64,000 nucleotides of DNA, from assembly GCA_963921195.1 (NCBI GenBank), contig OY992538.1, forward strand, positions 240,243,462 through 240,307,461, in the 5' to 3' direction. Position 1 is the stretch's first letter; each line of letters opens with the position of its first letter. The notes below the pieces were generated by a model. It was not told the origin of the DNA. It saw only the letters and a list, made by a program, of their open reading frames with translations, and searched no databases. Made by a program: the position numbers and the translations under genes. Source of the stretch: Pegoplata infirma. Taxonomy: Eukaryota; Arthropoda; Insecta; Diptera; Anthomyiidae. Positions 21,374-32,936 of this stretch are shown piece after piece.

Positions 21374-23147
21374 TGGGGCAAAACGCGTCAACGGTCCACA
21401 CCCAAAAACAAATGTTGTCCGATTCAAGTATAATTTTGGCAAAATATTAGGTTAATGATAGGTAGTATAAATTACAAATATAAAATTTTTTTATGAAATA
21501 TTGGCAGAGTTACAGGGTTGGGAAGTTTTGATGTTTTTGAAAAGAATATATTTTGGTGAATTTTAATTAACACTTTGATGAAACAAAAATTATAATTTAA
21601 AAAACTAATTTTAAAGTATTTTTGATGGCCTTTAAAATGGCATTTGTGGTTTTTTTGAAAAAAATAAATTTGACCTTAAAATTCAAGGTCAAAATATTAA
21701 GTTGTAATTATCTTATAAGGGTCGCACTTTTAAATTTTTTTCACTAAGCCCATTAGAAAGCTTGACATTTTTTTTAATTTCGGTTTTTTTAAAAAAAATG
21801 GTATGTATGAAACTTTATGAGAAATTAATTTTTTAGGAGTATATGACACTCAAATTGTACTGAAATCGCTTTAATCTGCATACAATAACAACAACAAAAA
21901 TCAATGCTTAGATAAAGTGTGCGTTGTAAACACACACAACAAACGTTGCACGCATAAAAAATAAAGAAATCAGTACAGTTTGGGTGTTATGTACTCGTAA
22001 AAAAATTGATTTCTCATAAAGTTTCATACATACCATTTTTTTTAAAAAAACCGAAATTAAAAAAAATTTCAACCTTTCTAGTGGGCTTAGTGAAAAAAAT
22101 CTAAAAGTGCGACCCTTATAAGATAATTACAATTTAATATTTTGACCTTGAATTTTAAGGTCAAATTTATTTTTTTCAAAAAAAACACAAATGCCATTTT
22201 AAAGGCCGTCAAAAATACTTTAAAAGTCGTTTTTAAAATTATAATTTTTGTTTTATCAAAATGTTAATTAAAATTCACCAAAATATGTTCTTTTCAAAAA
22301 CATCAAAACTTTCCAAACCTGTAACTCTGCCAATATTTCATCAAAAAATTTTATATTCACGAGTAAAAATAAACATATATTACAATATATAACTTGATAC
22401 AAACATAATAAATTATATATGATTATACATCCTTGAGATATTTTCTAAATTTTTTTAATGCAGTCATATGTAGTAATATGTAATTGAATCATGATTCGGA
22501 TTAAAAGGTGTACGGTTGATATAATTATATAAAATTACATGAGGGTCAATACAAAATTTGTTTTTCTGTATAATTTAATATAAAATTATATATATCCTAT
22601 TCTGTTCCATATATAACACTATAACAACACTATAACCAACAATTTTCTAAGTTTTTAAGGCAAAGTATAAGAAACTTTTTAAAATGTTCCTAAACATTTC
22701 CTTGTTAGGGGTATGTATATCACCTATCTGGTTCGAAGCGTACCCGAACATTTTTTTGTTTAAGAAAATTATATGTTTGGTGAATGTATCGTTGACCTGT
22801 GGTGTAACTCAACCCAAACCAAAAAACACCAGGATTTTACATGTTTTTATGCAATTAGATCTAATTAGATCCACTAATATATGGCAATGTCTGGTCAAAA
22901 CTCGGATGAAATCAAATCATATTTTACAAATTGATCTTTTTTAATGCAAAAACATCCACCATTTTTCGGATCAAATTGCGTTTAATTATATATTGTATTA
23001 CATATCAATATATATTGCATCATATAAAAATTTTTACTCGGGTTTGTAATTTAGAATACCTATCATTAACCTACTATTTAACCAAAATTATACTTAAATT
23101 GCACAACATTTGTTTTTTGCTGTGGACCTTTGACGCGTTTTGCCCCA
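21374..23147. mobile_element. Fold-back element, TGGGGCAAAACGCG termini
   Basis: The ends TGGGGCAAAACGCGTCAA and TTGACGCGTTTTGCCCCA (one base differs beyond the core) are flanked by TA on both sides. Arms of about 500 bp mirror each other: GGGTCGCACTTTTA, AATTTGACCTTAAAATTCAA and TCTCATAAAGTTTCATACAT all recur inverted. The right arm is broken by a MITE at 22358-23040. No coding frame. Confidence 0.85.
22358..23040. mobile_element. MITE with CACGAGTAAAAAT termini, nested
   Basis: Left end CACGAGTAAAAATAAACATA and right end (inward) CCCGAGTAAAAATTTTTATA. The left arm of the host fold-back has uninterrupted sequence at this place (TATATTTGTAATTTATAC, complement), which defines the insertion. 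About 680 bp. Open frames inside are unremarkable. Confidence 0.75.
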
Positions 23148-23174
23148 TATTTGACATATCGTCGAACTATATTC

Positions 23175-23899
23175 AATAAATGCCAACTCGAAAAAGCTTA
23201 CTTTTCAGGAGAGCTAAAAAACTAGTTATTTTGCATATTATTGTAAAAATAAACAATGTACCTTCCATAAGATGGTTTAAATATTCTAAATAATTTTTAC
23301 ATATGCCAAAAATTTCATATTTTGCACTGGTTTGCGTATTTTTTTGAGATGGCATTTATTACTATATCAAAAAACAAATATTTTTTTAGAGTTGGCATAT
23401 TTTGTCGGAAACTAAAAATAAATTTTTTTTTGATAAATTTTTTTTTTTTTTGGATTTTGTTTTCCTTAGTGCGGTAATTGCAAAAACTAAAAAAAGTTAA
23501 AAATCTTTGCATATTTTTAAAAGTTACTAGCTCCGAAAGCCTTTTAATCTCAGGGTGGTCAACTTTGGCACTCTGTAACTCGCGCTTTATTGTAGAAGGA
23601 TCACTCAAAACTAGCTATTTTGAAAGCTTATATCATTTACTTTATTTGCCCCACTCATAATGTTTCAATCTGATAAATATTTTGAAAGTTACATATATAT
23701 AAGCAATTTTTTTTTTTTGCAAACACTATTTACCGATATTTTCAAAATGGCAATGTCTCGAAAACTAGGCATTTGATATCAAAATCTTTACCAGATTCGT
23801 GTTCAGAAAGGCAAATGCAATAAGATATGTGGTCTGATTTTTTTTAAAAAAAATTTTGAAAATTTTTTGGAAATTTACAATGGGAGTTGGCATTTATTT
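23175..23899. mobile_element. Possible MITE with AATAAATGCCAACTC termini
   Basis: AATAAATGCCAACTC at the left and GAGTTGGCATTTATT at the right are exact 15-bp inverted repeats. Further GAGTTGGCATATTTTG words at 23390 and 24050 suggest internal or neighbouring copies. No duplication seen. Confidence 0.45.
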
Positions 23900-24322
23900 T
23901 CACCAAAAAAATATGTACTTTGAGTTAGCAGAATAACAAAAATGGATGTAAAACGACAAAAAATTATTTTTTTTCTCTGAAATTTTTACCACAGATGGGT
24001 ATTGCATAGGGGAGCTATTTTCCATCGGAAACTCATTTCGGTCAAATTTGAGTTGGCATATTTTGAATATAGGTTCACGATATGCTGATTCCAATGGCGA
24101 ACTCCATTTTTTGATGTATGGTACAGTGTTCTTGCAAAGTGTCACAAAAGATTGGCTGAATTCCAGCCGGTTTTTTAACAAAAAATTTATAATAAAAAAT
24201 TAAATCCACTGATCTGATTCGGAGATATTTTTATTTAAGTAAAACTACTATTTTAGAAAGCATAAAATTTGTAAAGTTAGCAATGTTTTGAAGACTGTGC
24301 TTCTTTTGAAACTTTAGACTTA
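23900..24322. other. Unassigned non-coding DNA
   Basis: One further GAGTTGGCATATTTTG word near 24050. Otherwise nothing recognised. Confidence 0.35.
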
Positions 24323-24493
24323 TGGGGCTATTCTAAAATTTTATTATTATAATAAGTGCTATTATTAGCAACCCAGAATTTTATTATAGATACCAAAAAT
24401 TTCAACTCTAAAAAAAGCTTTATCAACTTTTTGTTGTTCTAAAACAATTTAATTTGAAATTTGAATTTAGACAACAAAATTTTATAAGCACAA

Positions 24494-24572
24494 TAGCTGT
24501 ATGGGTATGTGGGTGGTTTTGATATTTTGTTATTTTTGGGAGCATGGGTTCAAATCCCACCCATTTCTAACA
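24494..24572 (+). other. tRNA-like segment with A and B boxes, left arm
   Basis: TAGCTGTATGGGTA at about 24495-24508 resembles an A box. GGTTCAAATCC at 24547-24557 fits the B-box consensus, inside GATGGGTTC-like T-arm pairing (GTGGG/CCCAC). The anticodon region (TTTTGATATTTTGTTATTTT) does not fold into a proper stem. A tRNA-derived or SINE-derived relic is more likely than a gene. Confidence 0.5.
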
Positions 24573-24859
24573 AATATTTTTTTTTTGCCAATTTTTATTT
24601 TTTTTTTTATTACAAATATTATAATGCATTTTTTTTTTAATTTTTAAATTTCGCAATTTTTAAACGATGCAAAAAAAATTGATTTTTGCATCTTTTTTTT
24701 TTGAAATTATTATTATTGTATGGTTTTAATTGGCTATTTCTCTCGCAAAAAAACATTATAATTGTCTTTAGAGGAAAAAAATAATATTTTTTTTTTTTAA
24801 CTACACTTTTTTGCATGCAAAAAAAATTGCAATAATTTTTGTAATAATATGTTTCTTAT

Positions 24860-25493
24860 TATACCCTCCACTTAGTGATAGAGGGTATATATAAGTTTGT
24901 CATTCTGTTTGTAACTCATCGAAATATCGATCTAGGACCCCATAAAGTATATATATTCATGATGCCCGATCGATTTTAAGACATTCTAGCGATGTCCGTC
25001 TGTCCGTCTGTCCGTCTGTCCGTCTGTCCGTCTGTCCGTCTGTCTGTCTGTTGAAAATGCTCTCGCGGACAAAATATTGCACAGAGATGACTGAAACTTA
25101 ACATATTTATTGGAAGTTCTCCCGAGAAGTTTGGTATTGCATTTGAGCGATATCGGTTCAGCGGTTCAAAAGTTATGAACGAAAATGTAAGCACACCTCA
25201 AAAATTTCAGTACATTCAACATAACCTAAAAATACAAAATGCTTTAATTCGGCTTCTGGTTGACATATGTGAACATAATTAAACACCAAATGGTATTTAA
25301 ACAAGTACGAACATATTTTTTGACAAAAAAAGAAAAAAATCGCGGATTTTTTTTACCAAAATTTTTTTTCGCGAAATTTTTTTTTTCAAAATTTTTTTTT
25401 TTCCTTTTGAATAATGTTTTTTGCAATAATCTTTTTGAAATTGTGGAGGGTATCACTACATTCGGCAAGGCCGAATTTAACTTTTTTACTTGT
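24860..25493 (+). mobile_element. HINE sub-family A, full length, nested
   Basis: Begins TATACCCTCCACTTAGTGATAGAGGGTATA and passes through GGACCCCATAAAGTATATATA, the core GACATTCTAGCGATGTCC and a (GTCTGTCC)n tract. It ends with hairpin TTCGGCAAGGCCGAA and ACTTGT. Insertion splits TTCTTATTTTTGACTAC of the host fold-back; the intact sequence is visible in the opposite arm. Confidence 0.9.
24995..25052 (+). repeat. (GTCTGTCC)n microsatellite inside HINE
   Basis: Alternating GTCC and GTCT units, typical of mini-me/DINE-1 (GTCY)n. Confidence 0.9.
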
Positions 25494-25499
25494 TTTTGA

Positions 25500-25756
25500 C
25501 TACAATAGTGCGTATTTTGACAAATTGCGAAAAAATACGGAATTTTGACGAAAACAAAATGTTGGTTTCTTGTTATAAATGAAAAAAATATTGTTATAGA
25601 TGACAAAATATTGTTATGTACTTTTCAGTCTATAACAAGTTTTGTCATCTATAACAATATTTTTTTCATTTATAACAAGAAACCAACATTTTGTTTTCGT
25701 CAAAATTCCGTATTTTTTTCGTAATTTGTCAAAATACGCATTATTGTAGTCAAAAA
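25500..25756. repeat. Central palindrome of fold-back
   Basis: GACTACAATAGTGCGTATTTT near 25497 is mirrored by AATACGCATTATTGTAGTC near 25754, with AAACCAACATTTTGTTTTCG and its complement inside. Only a loop of about 20 bp (TTATGTACTTTTCAGTC) is unpaired. Strong hairpin potential. Confidence 0.85.
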
Positions 25757-26044
25757 TAAGAAACATATTATTACAAAAATTATTGCAATTTTTTTTGCAA
25801 GCAAAAAAGTGTAGTTAAAAAAAATATATTATTTTTTTTCCTCTAAAGACAATTATAATGTTTTTTTTTGCGAGAGAAATAGCCAATTAAAACCATACAA
25901 TAATAATAATTTCAAAAAAAAAAGATGCAAAAATCAATTTTTTTTGCATCTTTTAAAAATTGCGAAATTTAAAAATTAAAAAAAACTGCATTATAATATT
26001 TGTAATAAAAAAAAATAAAAATTGGCAAAAAAAAAATATTTGTT

Positions 26045-26121
26045 AGAAATGGGTGGGATTTGAACCCATGCCTCCAAAAATAACAAAATATCAAAACCAC
26101 CCACCTACCCATACAGCTATT
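26045..26121 (-). other. tRNA-like segment with A and B boxes, right arm
   Basis: Mirror copy of 24494-24572. B box on the minus strand at 26056-26066, A-box-like TAGCTGTATGGGTA at 26106-26119. One or two substitutions separate the arms. Confidence 0.5.
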
Positions 26122-26290
26122 GTGCTTATAAAATTTTGTTGTCTAAATTCAAATTTCAAATTAAATTGTTTTAGAACAACAAAAATTTGATAAAGCTTTT
26201 TTTAGAGTTGAAATTTTTGGTATCTATAATAAAATTCTGGGTTGCTAATAATAGCACTTATTATAATAATAAAATTTTAGAATAGCCCCA

Positions 26291-26744
26291 TTAATTTTCG
26301 GATTCACCTCGAGATTTTACATGGGAAATAAATGCAAAATGTCGTGGAATAATACCTCTGTAAACTTGTGTTATTAATGTAAATAAAATTATTTTATACG
26401 TATACTTAATATTCAGAAAGTTTTTAATATCGTTCATACGCCTAGTGTTCTCTACTAAATAATAGCATAAAAATAGCTTATTGATACATATATTCAGTAT
26501 TTATTTGCTAAAAAGCAAGAAAAAAACAATTCACTTAAAATTTTAGCAGAGACAGGCAGTTATTTGTACTCTTGAGTAAAAATTAGATCTTAATAGGAAA
26601 ACAGGGGCTTCAACCATTTCGATGTTGCACTATGTGCCAGTATATCCATATTTTGGCCAATAAGGTCTGTAGAGCGATAACGACATATTTAAAAATATTT
26701 TTCAGAATGTTGATATCTTGAATTTTGTCCCATTTTTATTGTAA
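26291..26744. other. Unassigned non-coding DNA
   Basis: No recognised repeat or coding sequence. Confidence 0.35.
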
Positions 26745-27588
26745 TATACGCCACACTTTGGTGCAGGGTATAATGAGTTTGTGCTGATGTTTGTAACTAC
26801 CCGAAATATTGGTCCTAGACCCACTTTCGCTTGGTCCTAGACCCACCGATCGACTCAGAATCACTTTTTGAGTCGATTTACCGATGTCCGTCCGTCTGTC
26901 TGTCTGTCCATGTAAACGGTGTAAACACGATACAGGTCGTAGTTTTTAATCAATTGACTTGATATTTGAAACTTAAGCCTCTCTTGGCACAAGGACGAAG
27001 CTTATTGAAATTGAAAATAAAAAATTCGTCCATATTTAGACCTAGACGACATACAAAGGTCCTCTTTAGTTTTGGCTCAAATGACCCTTATAGCCGTATT
27101 ATGAGAGGTGTCCTTTCAAAATTTGACAGGTAAACGTGTTTTGTCTTCACAAATCACCATTCCGAATTTCGAAGGAATCGGACCAGTTCTTCCTGTAGCC
27201 CCCACACAAACAACCTTCCCGATTTTTATATAAATCTCTCAAATTTCATAAAAATAAAAAATAATTTAAATAAAATTTTGTTTGTGTATGTTAAACGCGT
27301 ACTTTAAAACCTTATGAAATCTGATTACCATCGGACCATTTTTGGACTTAAGTCCCATGTGAAAATTTCGCGCGATATTTACTTAAAGCTTAATTAAATT
27401 AAAGCTTAATTGGCAACATTCCCAAGCCTTTTTCACTCGAATTTGATTTGTGTGTATATACACTTATTAAAGATTCGACAAAATATAGATCTAATCGGTT
27501 CATGTTTGAACTTGGGACCCATTTCCGGGAAACTCTGGTGTAGGGTGTTATATGGTCGGTCTTGACCGACTGTAATTTTCTTACTTGT
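26745..27588 (+). mobile_element. HINE sub-family C, full length
   Basis: Starts with the inverted pair TATACGCCACACTTTGGTGCAGGGTATA. Continues with a duplicated GGTCCTAGACCCAC block and a core CGATTTACCGATGTCC with short (GTCY)n, then a diverged body. Ends with hairpin GGTCGGTCTTGACCGAC and TTACTTGT. 3' fragments of the same sub-family are at 19390-19533 and 57606-57755. Confidence 0.8.
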
Positions 27589-27835
27589 TTTTTTTTTAAA
27601 AACTTGGATTTAAATTTGTCGCCATATTGGATCCGTCATTTTTAATTTTAAAAGTCGAAGCACATATTCGTTATTTGCGACCCCAAATGCATCGACAATG
27701 ATTAACTAAAATACAATAAGCAAATAATTAAAAAATCATGTCCGCCATTTTGGATCCGCCATTTTGATGCTTTAACACTTTTCTGACATGCAGGTTCAGT
27801 GCTCTATTTATGTCAAAAATTCAGGAATGCTGGTC
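27589..27835. other. Unassigned DNA with GCCATTTTGGATCCGCCAT words
   Basis: Two similar GCCATATTGGATCCG / GCCATTTTGGATCCG words occur about 130 bp apart, a possible short repeat. No boundaries fixed. Confidence 0.3.
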
Positions 27836-28094
27836 CACAGTGAGTTGGCAAAATAAAATCACCGCCGACATACTGCTGACTCTCTCTTTATGAAATTGGT
27901 GTCCCCAATGGCATGTCAGCAGTTGGTCATCAGTGCCCACCAGTATCGATGACCACCAACAATTCGTTTAAACAACCGCTGACCAAATTCTGACATGTTT
28001 TTGAGAACATTTTGAAAAATTGTATGAAGATGTAAGCGATTTTATAAAGGGAAAGTCAGCAGTATGTCAGGTGGATTTTTTTTTGCCGACTGGG
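27836..28094. mobile_element. MITE, CCAGTSGGCAAAA-like termini
   Basis: Left CAGTGAGTTGGCAAAATAAA and right (inward) CCAGTCGGCAAAAAAAAATC. A second shared block GACATACTGCTGACT lies inside both ends. About 259 bp. A truncated HINE begins 9 bp downstream. Confidence 0.7.
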
Positions 28095-28102
28095 TTATTT
28101 TT

Positions 28103-28346
28103 TATACCCTCCACTTACAATTAGTGATAGAGGGTATATATAAGTTTGTCATTCCGTTTGTAACTCATCGAAATATCGGTCTAGGACCCCATAAAGTAAA
28201 TATATTCATGATCCCCGATCGATTTTAAGACATTCTTGCGATGTCCGTCTGTCTGTCTGTGGAAATGGTGATCACGGCCAAAATATTACACGAAGATGAC
28301 TAAAACTTAACATATTTATTGGAAGTTCTCCCGTGAAGTTTGGTAT
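28103..28346 (+). mobile_element. HINE sub-family A, 3'-truncated
   Basis: Intact 5' inverted pair (with a 6-bp spacer expansion), core and (GTCT)n. Sequence similarity to 24860-25493 stops abruptly after GTGAAGTTTGGTAT at 28346. Confidence 0.85.
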
Positions 28347-28800
28347 CAATCCATAAACCGGAAGAGGGGATTGTAAACATATGCTGGTTATAAGAAATAT
28401 ACTAAAGAAGTTTGATTTAAAAATGTTAATATTTCCATTACCACTTTTTCAAAAAACCTGAATTTTATTTTAATTTTTTGTTGGTGTCCTTTTTGGAATA
28501 CAAAGGTCACTAAAACATCCTGTATAAAAAACAACGAAATAAAAATACATTGTAACTTTGTTATGTTAGATGATGATTTATGTTAAAAAAAAGTAAAACT
28601 TATACGAATTGCAAATGATTATAAATGTTCTGATGGGGTATTTTGTAATTTTTTTTGTTTATATGCATGTGGCGAAAGTAACTGTTGTTTCTCAAAGGAC
28701 TCATCTCTAAAAAAACATATTCATACTTTTTGACATGTTAATAAACTTTTGGAGAACTTTAATTATGACCAGAAAAAAACATACAAACAACAATAACACC
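28347..28800. other. Unassigned non-coding DNA
   Basis: No repeat or coding sequence recognised. Confidence 0.35.
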
Positions 28801-29921
28801 AGGGCCATTCCAGAAAATTTAGCTCAAATTTTAGTCATTTTTGGAAATGGTGTCGCAGATTAATTTGAACCTTGACACATAGATAGCCCTCATAAATATG
28901 ATATATGTACCATATATCGTTTTTTTTACATTTGGTGTATTTTACGAATTATGGCGGGTAAAAGATTGACTTTTTAAGCAAAAGTAAGAAAAATACATCA
29001 CGTTTAAAGAACTGTAACTTCTTAACCAATGACCTGATTTTCACAAATTTAGGCTCATGTGAAACCTGGGGTTCTTCTTTTAGAAAATATTTTTAAAATA
29101 ACACAGTTTTTTTTTACAGAAATGATGCAAAAATGCAAAAATGCAAAAACATTTTTTCTTTTCGAATATTTAAAAAAACACATCTTCGATTTTTTTGAAA
29201 AAAATTCTGGTGAAAAATAACAATGTTTTGTATAACATATTCAAAATTCAGAGTGGGATCTCCATGGGATCAAAAAATATTCTGTTTTAAGTACGAGGTT
29301 CTCATATTTTTCCCTTAGAAAATTTAAATTTCTAATGTTTTGAATGTTTTTCAAAATTTTAATAGTATAATTTTCTTTGAAAATTTAAATTTTTATATTG
29401 AAGAAACATAAAATTTTAATTTTCTAAGGTAAAATTTAAGAACTTCGTACTAAAACCAGTATATTTTTTGATCCCATTGGGATCCCACTTTGAATTTTGG
29501 ATATGTTGTACAAAACAGTATTGTTTATCACCAAACTTTTTTTTAAAAAAATCGAAGATGTGTTTTTTTAAATATTCGCAAAAAAAAAATGTTTTTGAAT
29601 TTTTGCAACACTTCTGAAAAAAACCGTATGCTTTTGAAAATATTTCCTAAAAGAAGAAGAATTAAGCTTCCATATGAGCCATTACTTGTGATAATCGGAT
29701 TACTAGTTAAAAAGTTAGAGCACGTTAAACGTCATGTATTTTTCTGACTTTTGCTAAAAAAGTCGAACTTTGACCCGCGATAATTTGAAAACTACATCAA
29801 ATTTTGAAAATCCAAAAATGGAACATATCTCATATAAACGTGGATATCGATGAGCCAAATTCTCAGTGGCGTCTAAAGGCATGTTTCCGAACAGTGGGGC
29901 GAAAATTTTTGGAATTACCCA
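28801..29921. mobile_element. Fold-back element, GGGYMATTCC termini
   Basis: The left end GGGCCATTCCAGAAAATTT is mirrored by AAATTTTTGGAATTACCC on the right. Arms of about 500 bp mirror each other (ATCGAAGATGTGTTTTTTTA, GGGATCCCA, TTCTCATATTTTTCCCTTAG and complements). ACCA lies immediately outside both ends, a possible 4-bp duplication. No coding frame. Confidence 0.75.
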
Positions 29922-31155
29922 CCATAAACTCCTTAAAATTACAAAAAAAATGCAATGTTAACTTTTTGACTGTTTAAAATATTTTGCAGTTTATATGTAT
30001 GATTTTTTTTTTATCATATTTCCATATTTTTTTCTCTCCAACTTTTCTGTCAACATTTTTATGATGAAAAGGTTTAAAGAAGTAGAAATTTAACAGCAAC
30101 TACAAAAACAGCAACATAAATAAAATAGAATGTAGTAAATTTCATTTTATACGCAGCTAAAAGTCATCAAAAATGCGGAAAATGGCTTTAAAGCGGTTGA
30201 TGTTGTTGCTCTTGTTGTTCATTGCTCAAAAGGTTTAGTCAAGTACTTTTTGTGACTTGTAGTTGTTATTGCTCAAGAGTTGCAACTGTATAAAGTGGCA
30301 AGCGGAATGAATAAAAAAAAAAAAAATATAGTAGCAGCAGCAACAACAGCATAATAACAGCAACATCAACAGTAATAACAACGCCACTATGAAGCACTTT
30401 ATAAAGAGTACCAAAAGTACTTTTTGACATTTTTTTTTTTCAAAAGAGAAAAAACAACATCAAGAAATAGGCCCATTAAGCAAGTTACTGCATAAGTTTC
30501 AGCCTTTTGAATTTTTTTGCATAAACATAATACTAAAAAATTTTACAAACTGAAATATAAAAAAAAAAATAAATAAATTTATAGCCAAGAAGAAAATTCT
30601 GACAAAACCAAAGAAAAAAAAAGAGCAACGTTCAAAAAAACAGCCTTAAGCATACTTGACACATGATTGTATAGGAAAGGCGAAGAGGTGGAGTAACTAC
30701 CGGAAGATATGAGCTCAAAATATTTATGTACCTTTATGCACTCGAAATACAAGGTTTTTTAAAAGTTGGTCTGAATGCAAGATGTAATGCAACTTTATGT
30801 GTACATACACATGTATGTAAAATGTAATCTCCATCATCATCATCATTCTCGTCATCTTCATCTCCATTTGCACCATCCTCATCAAACAACAACATGCAAC
30901 AGTTACTACTTAACAACTTTTTTTTCATAAACACTCATAATTCACTCGTTTCACTTTAAAAACTGTATAAATGAACATATTATACCGCTGCTCTGCCCTG
31001 CTCATGAATGGCATAAAGTCACCATTTACAAGTTTTGTTTGTAGTGCTACTTGCATGTTTGTTTTTGTTTTGTTTGTACAGCTGTACTCAATATAATAGA
31101 AGTTAAAATATTAAAAAATATTAAAATTGTATATTTTCAAAACGAAAATGATAAT
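29922..31155. other. Intron-like unique DNA with CAA/CAG-rich runs
   Basis: AGCAGCAACAACAGC and TTGTTGTT runs of the kind common in dipteran non-coding DNA. TCATCATCATC near 30832. No repeat boundaries; the minus open frame at 30734-30934 reflects that simple repeat. Confidence 0.4.
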
Positions 31156-31590
31156 TTGTTCCTCGACCGATTTTAAGAACTTTATCTTAAATAACTCCAA
31201 AAAATTTTTTTTAACAAAATTGTTTAATTTTTTTTTTAAAATAAGAAGTTATTTATTAAAAAAAAAATTAAACAATTTTGTTAAAAAAAAATTTTGGAGT
31301 TATTTAAGATAAAGTTCTTAAAATCAGTCGAGAACCAATGAAATAAATTCCAAGAAAAATAATGAAAAAAGTCCGAAATTTATATTAGTCTCATTAATCA
31401 TAAAGTTTAAGTTCCTTACGATTTGGGAGTTATTTCATACTATTTGGGAGTTATTTCATTATGAAATAACTCCCAAATCTGCGGGTGTTATTTAATTTCT
31501 TTGTTGAAGATATTTAATTCTCAAGTTTGGGAGTTATTTCATTGTGCAATAACTCCGAAATTATTTTAATGAAATAACTCCCAACAGTTT
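31156..31590. repeat. Inverted-repeat region with GGGAGTTATTTCATT motif
   Basis: The arm ending AAGATAAAGTTCTTAAAATC (31300-31330) mirrors 31157-31200. Further right, the word GGGAGTTATTTCATT recurs about six times in both orientations up to AAATAACTCCCAAC at 31590. Probably one or more decayed MITEs. Confidence 0.6.
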
Positions 31591-31679
31591 GAAAGTAAAT
31601 TTTAAAAATAGAAATTGTTTTTTTTTACCTTAACCAATACTCAGGGGACGCCCCCTACTAATGCGGTGCATTGTATTGA

Positions 31680-31880
31680 TCAGGAAAATAAGGTATGGGA
31701 AGGAGGAAAGAGGGAGCTGTGTTTGTGGATATTTAATTTCAATTTTTGTAAGTTATAAGTGACAAGAAGGATCTCTGTGGGGAGTTTATTCCACATACGA
31801 ATTGTTCGACTGAAAAATAAGTTTTCTTTGTAATTCGTTGTACGAAACACAGGACAATCAACAACAACCATTACAAACAA
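31680..31880 (-). pseudogene. Non-LTR retrotransposon fragment (reverse transcriptase C-terminus)
   Basis: The 66-residue open frame includes NYKENLFFSRTIRMWNKLP. The pattern R-T/N-Y...N-x-F-F-x-R-T-x-R-x-W-N-x-L-P is very common at the end of jockey/CR1-type LINE proteins. No catalytic motif is retained. It ends before a HINE. Confidence 0.65.
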
Positions 31881-31924
31881 AAACTCGGACCTAGTATAAA
31901 AAATTCAATATGTCACACGGTGTT

Positions 31925-31968
31925 ACAATATAGAGCTAGCCTTCCGAAGTTTGGCACGAATATGTCCT
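31925..31968 (+). mobile_element. HINE sub-family E, left remnant
   Basis: CCGAAGTTTGGCACGAATAT resembles, in the opposite orientation, 42510-42550. The element continues at 35182 after the hAT-like insertion. Confidence 0.55.
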
Positions 31969-32039
31969 ATGGTCATTAAGGGTGGGATAGTGTTGTGTGA
32001 GATTTTAAGCAGCAATATTTGGAAGCGCTAGAACCGCTC

Positions 32040-32900
32040 ATTTTGTGAGGTTGGTAAAAAAAGTGCATGAGCCAAAAAATGGGGGAGGTCGGATAGGATC
32101 TAGGGGTCGCTCATCGGGGTCAAAGTTGGGCGTAGAGGGGAAAAAATCCACAAAAAGCCCCAAAACTCCCCTGGTTTTGCTCCTAGAGGGGTCAAATGTG
32201 AGACCGGCCCCCATTATTTTTTACCCCTGAACACTTTTGCCAAACATACCTAAGCCCTATCTCCAATCCCTAAGGGGGGTTCCATACAAAGGTTCAATTT
32301 TTAAAAAATCTTTCTTCTACCGCTCTAGCTGTCCTAAAAGTCACCCTAGAGGAATCAAATGCATGACCGACCCCCAATATTTTTTCAACCCCAACATTTT
32401 CTTAGAACATACCTACCCCCTATCTTCAATCCTTAGGGTGGTCCCCATACATTTTTTTTATTTTTTCTTAAATTGTCATATTAAATCAGCTCCTACCAGT
32501 CCAATGGTGCCTCTTAGAGGGGTCATTATCAAGACCCACCCCCATTAATTTTTAGCCCCCAACACTTCTTCTGAACATACCAATTCCATATCTCCAATTC
32601 CTAAGGGGTCTCCCACACAGAACGACATTTTTGTAAATCTTGCTCCCACCGCTCTAACTATCGCAGGGGTGACCCTAGAGAAGTTAAATGTGTGACCGAC
32701 CCCCAATATTTTTTCAGCCCCAACATTTTCCCCAAACAAACCTACCCTCTATTTTAAAGCCTTAAGGGTGTCCCCACACAATTTTTTTTTTTTTAATTTT
32801 TTTTTATAAAATTTGCGCCTACCGCTTCCACTGTGCCTTTTAGGGACATTTTTTCTAAACATACCTACGCCGTATTTCCACATTGTAGGGGTGCTCCCCT
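32040..32900. repeat. Subterminal tandem-repeat array, left arm of copy 2
   Basis: Diverged units of about 150-165 bp as in copy 1 (TCTACCGCTCTAGCTGTCC, CCTAGAGGAATCA, GAACATACCTA). Confidence 0.75.
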
Positions 32901-32936
32901 AGGGAAAACTAAGTGTTTGAAATCAAATTCGGCAAA

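Larger units (their letters stand above)
24323..26290. mobile_element. Fold-back element with tRNA-like segments in its arms
   Basis: The ends TGGGGCTATTCTAAAATTTT and AAAATTTTAGAATAGCCCCA are complementary. Arms of about 540 bp mirror each other closely and continue into a central palindrome (25500-25756). TA flanks the left end and TT the right. A sub-family A HINE (24860-25493) is inserted in the left arm. Each arm carries a pol III-promoter-like segment. No transposase frame. Confidence 0.85.

Noticed and set aside
24494..24572. Functional tRNA gene.
   Set aside because: A and B boxes fit but the anticodon arm does not pair and the segment is duplicated in inverted orientation in a mobile element.
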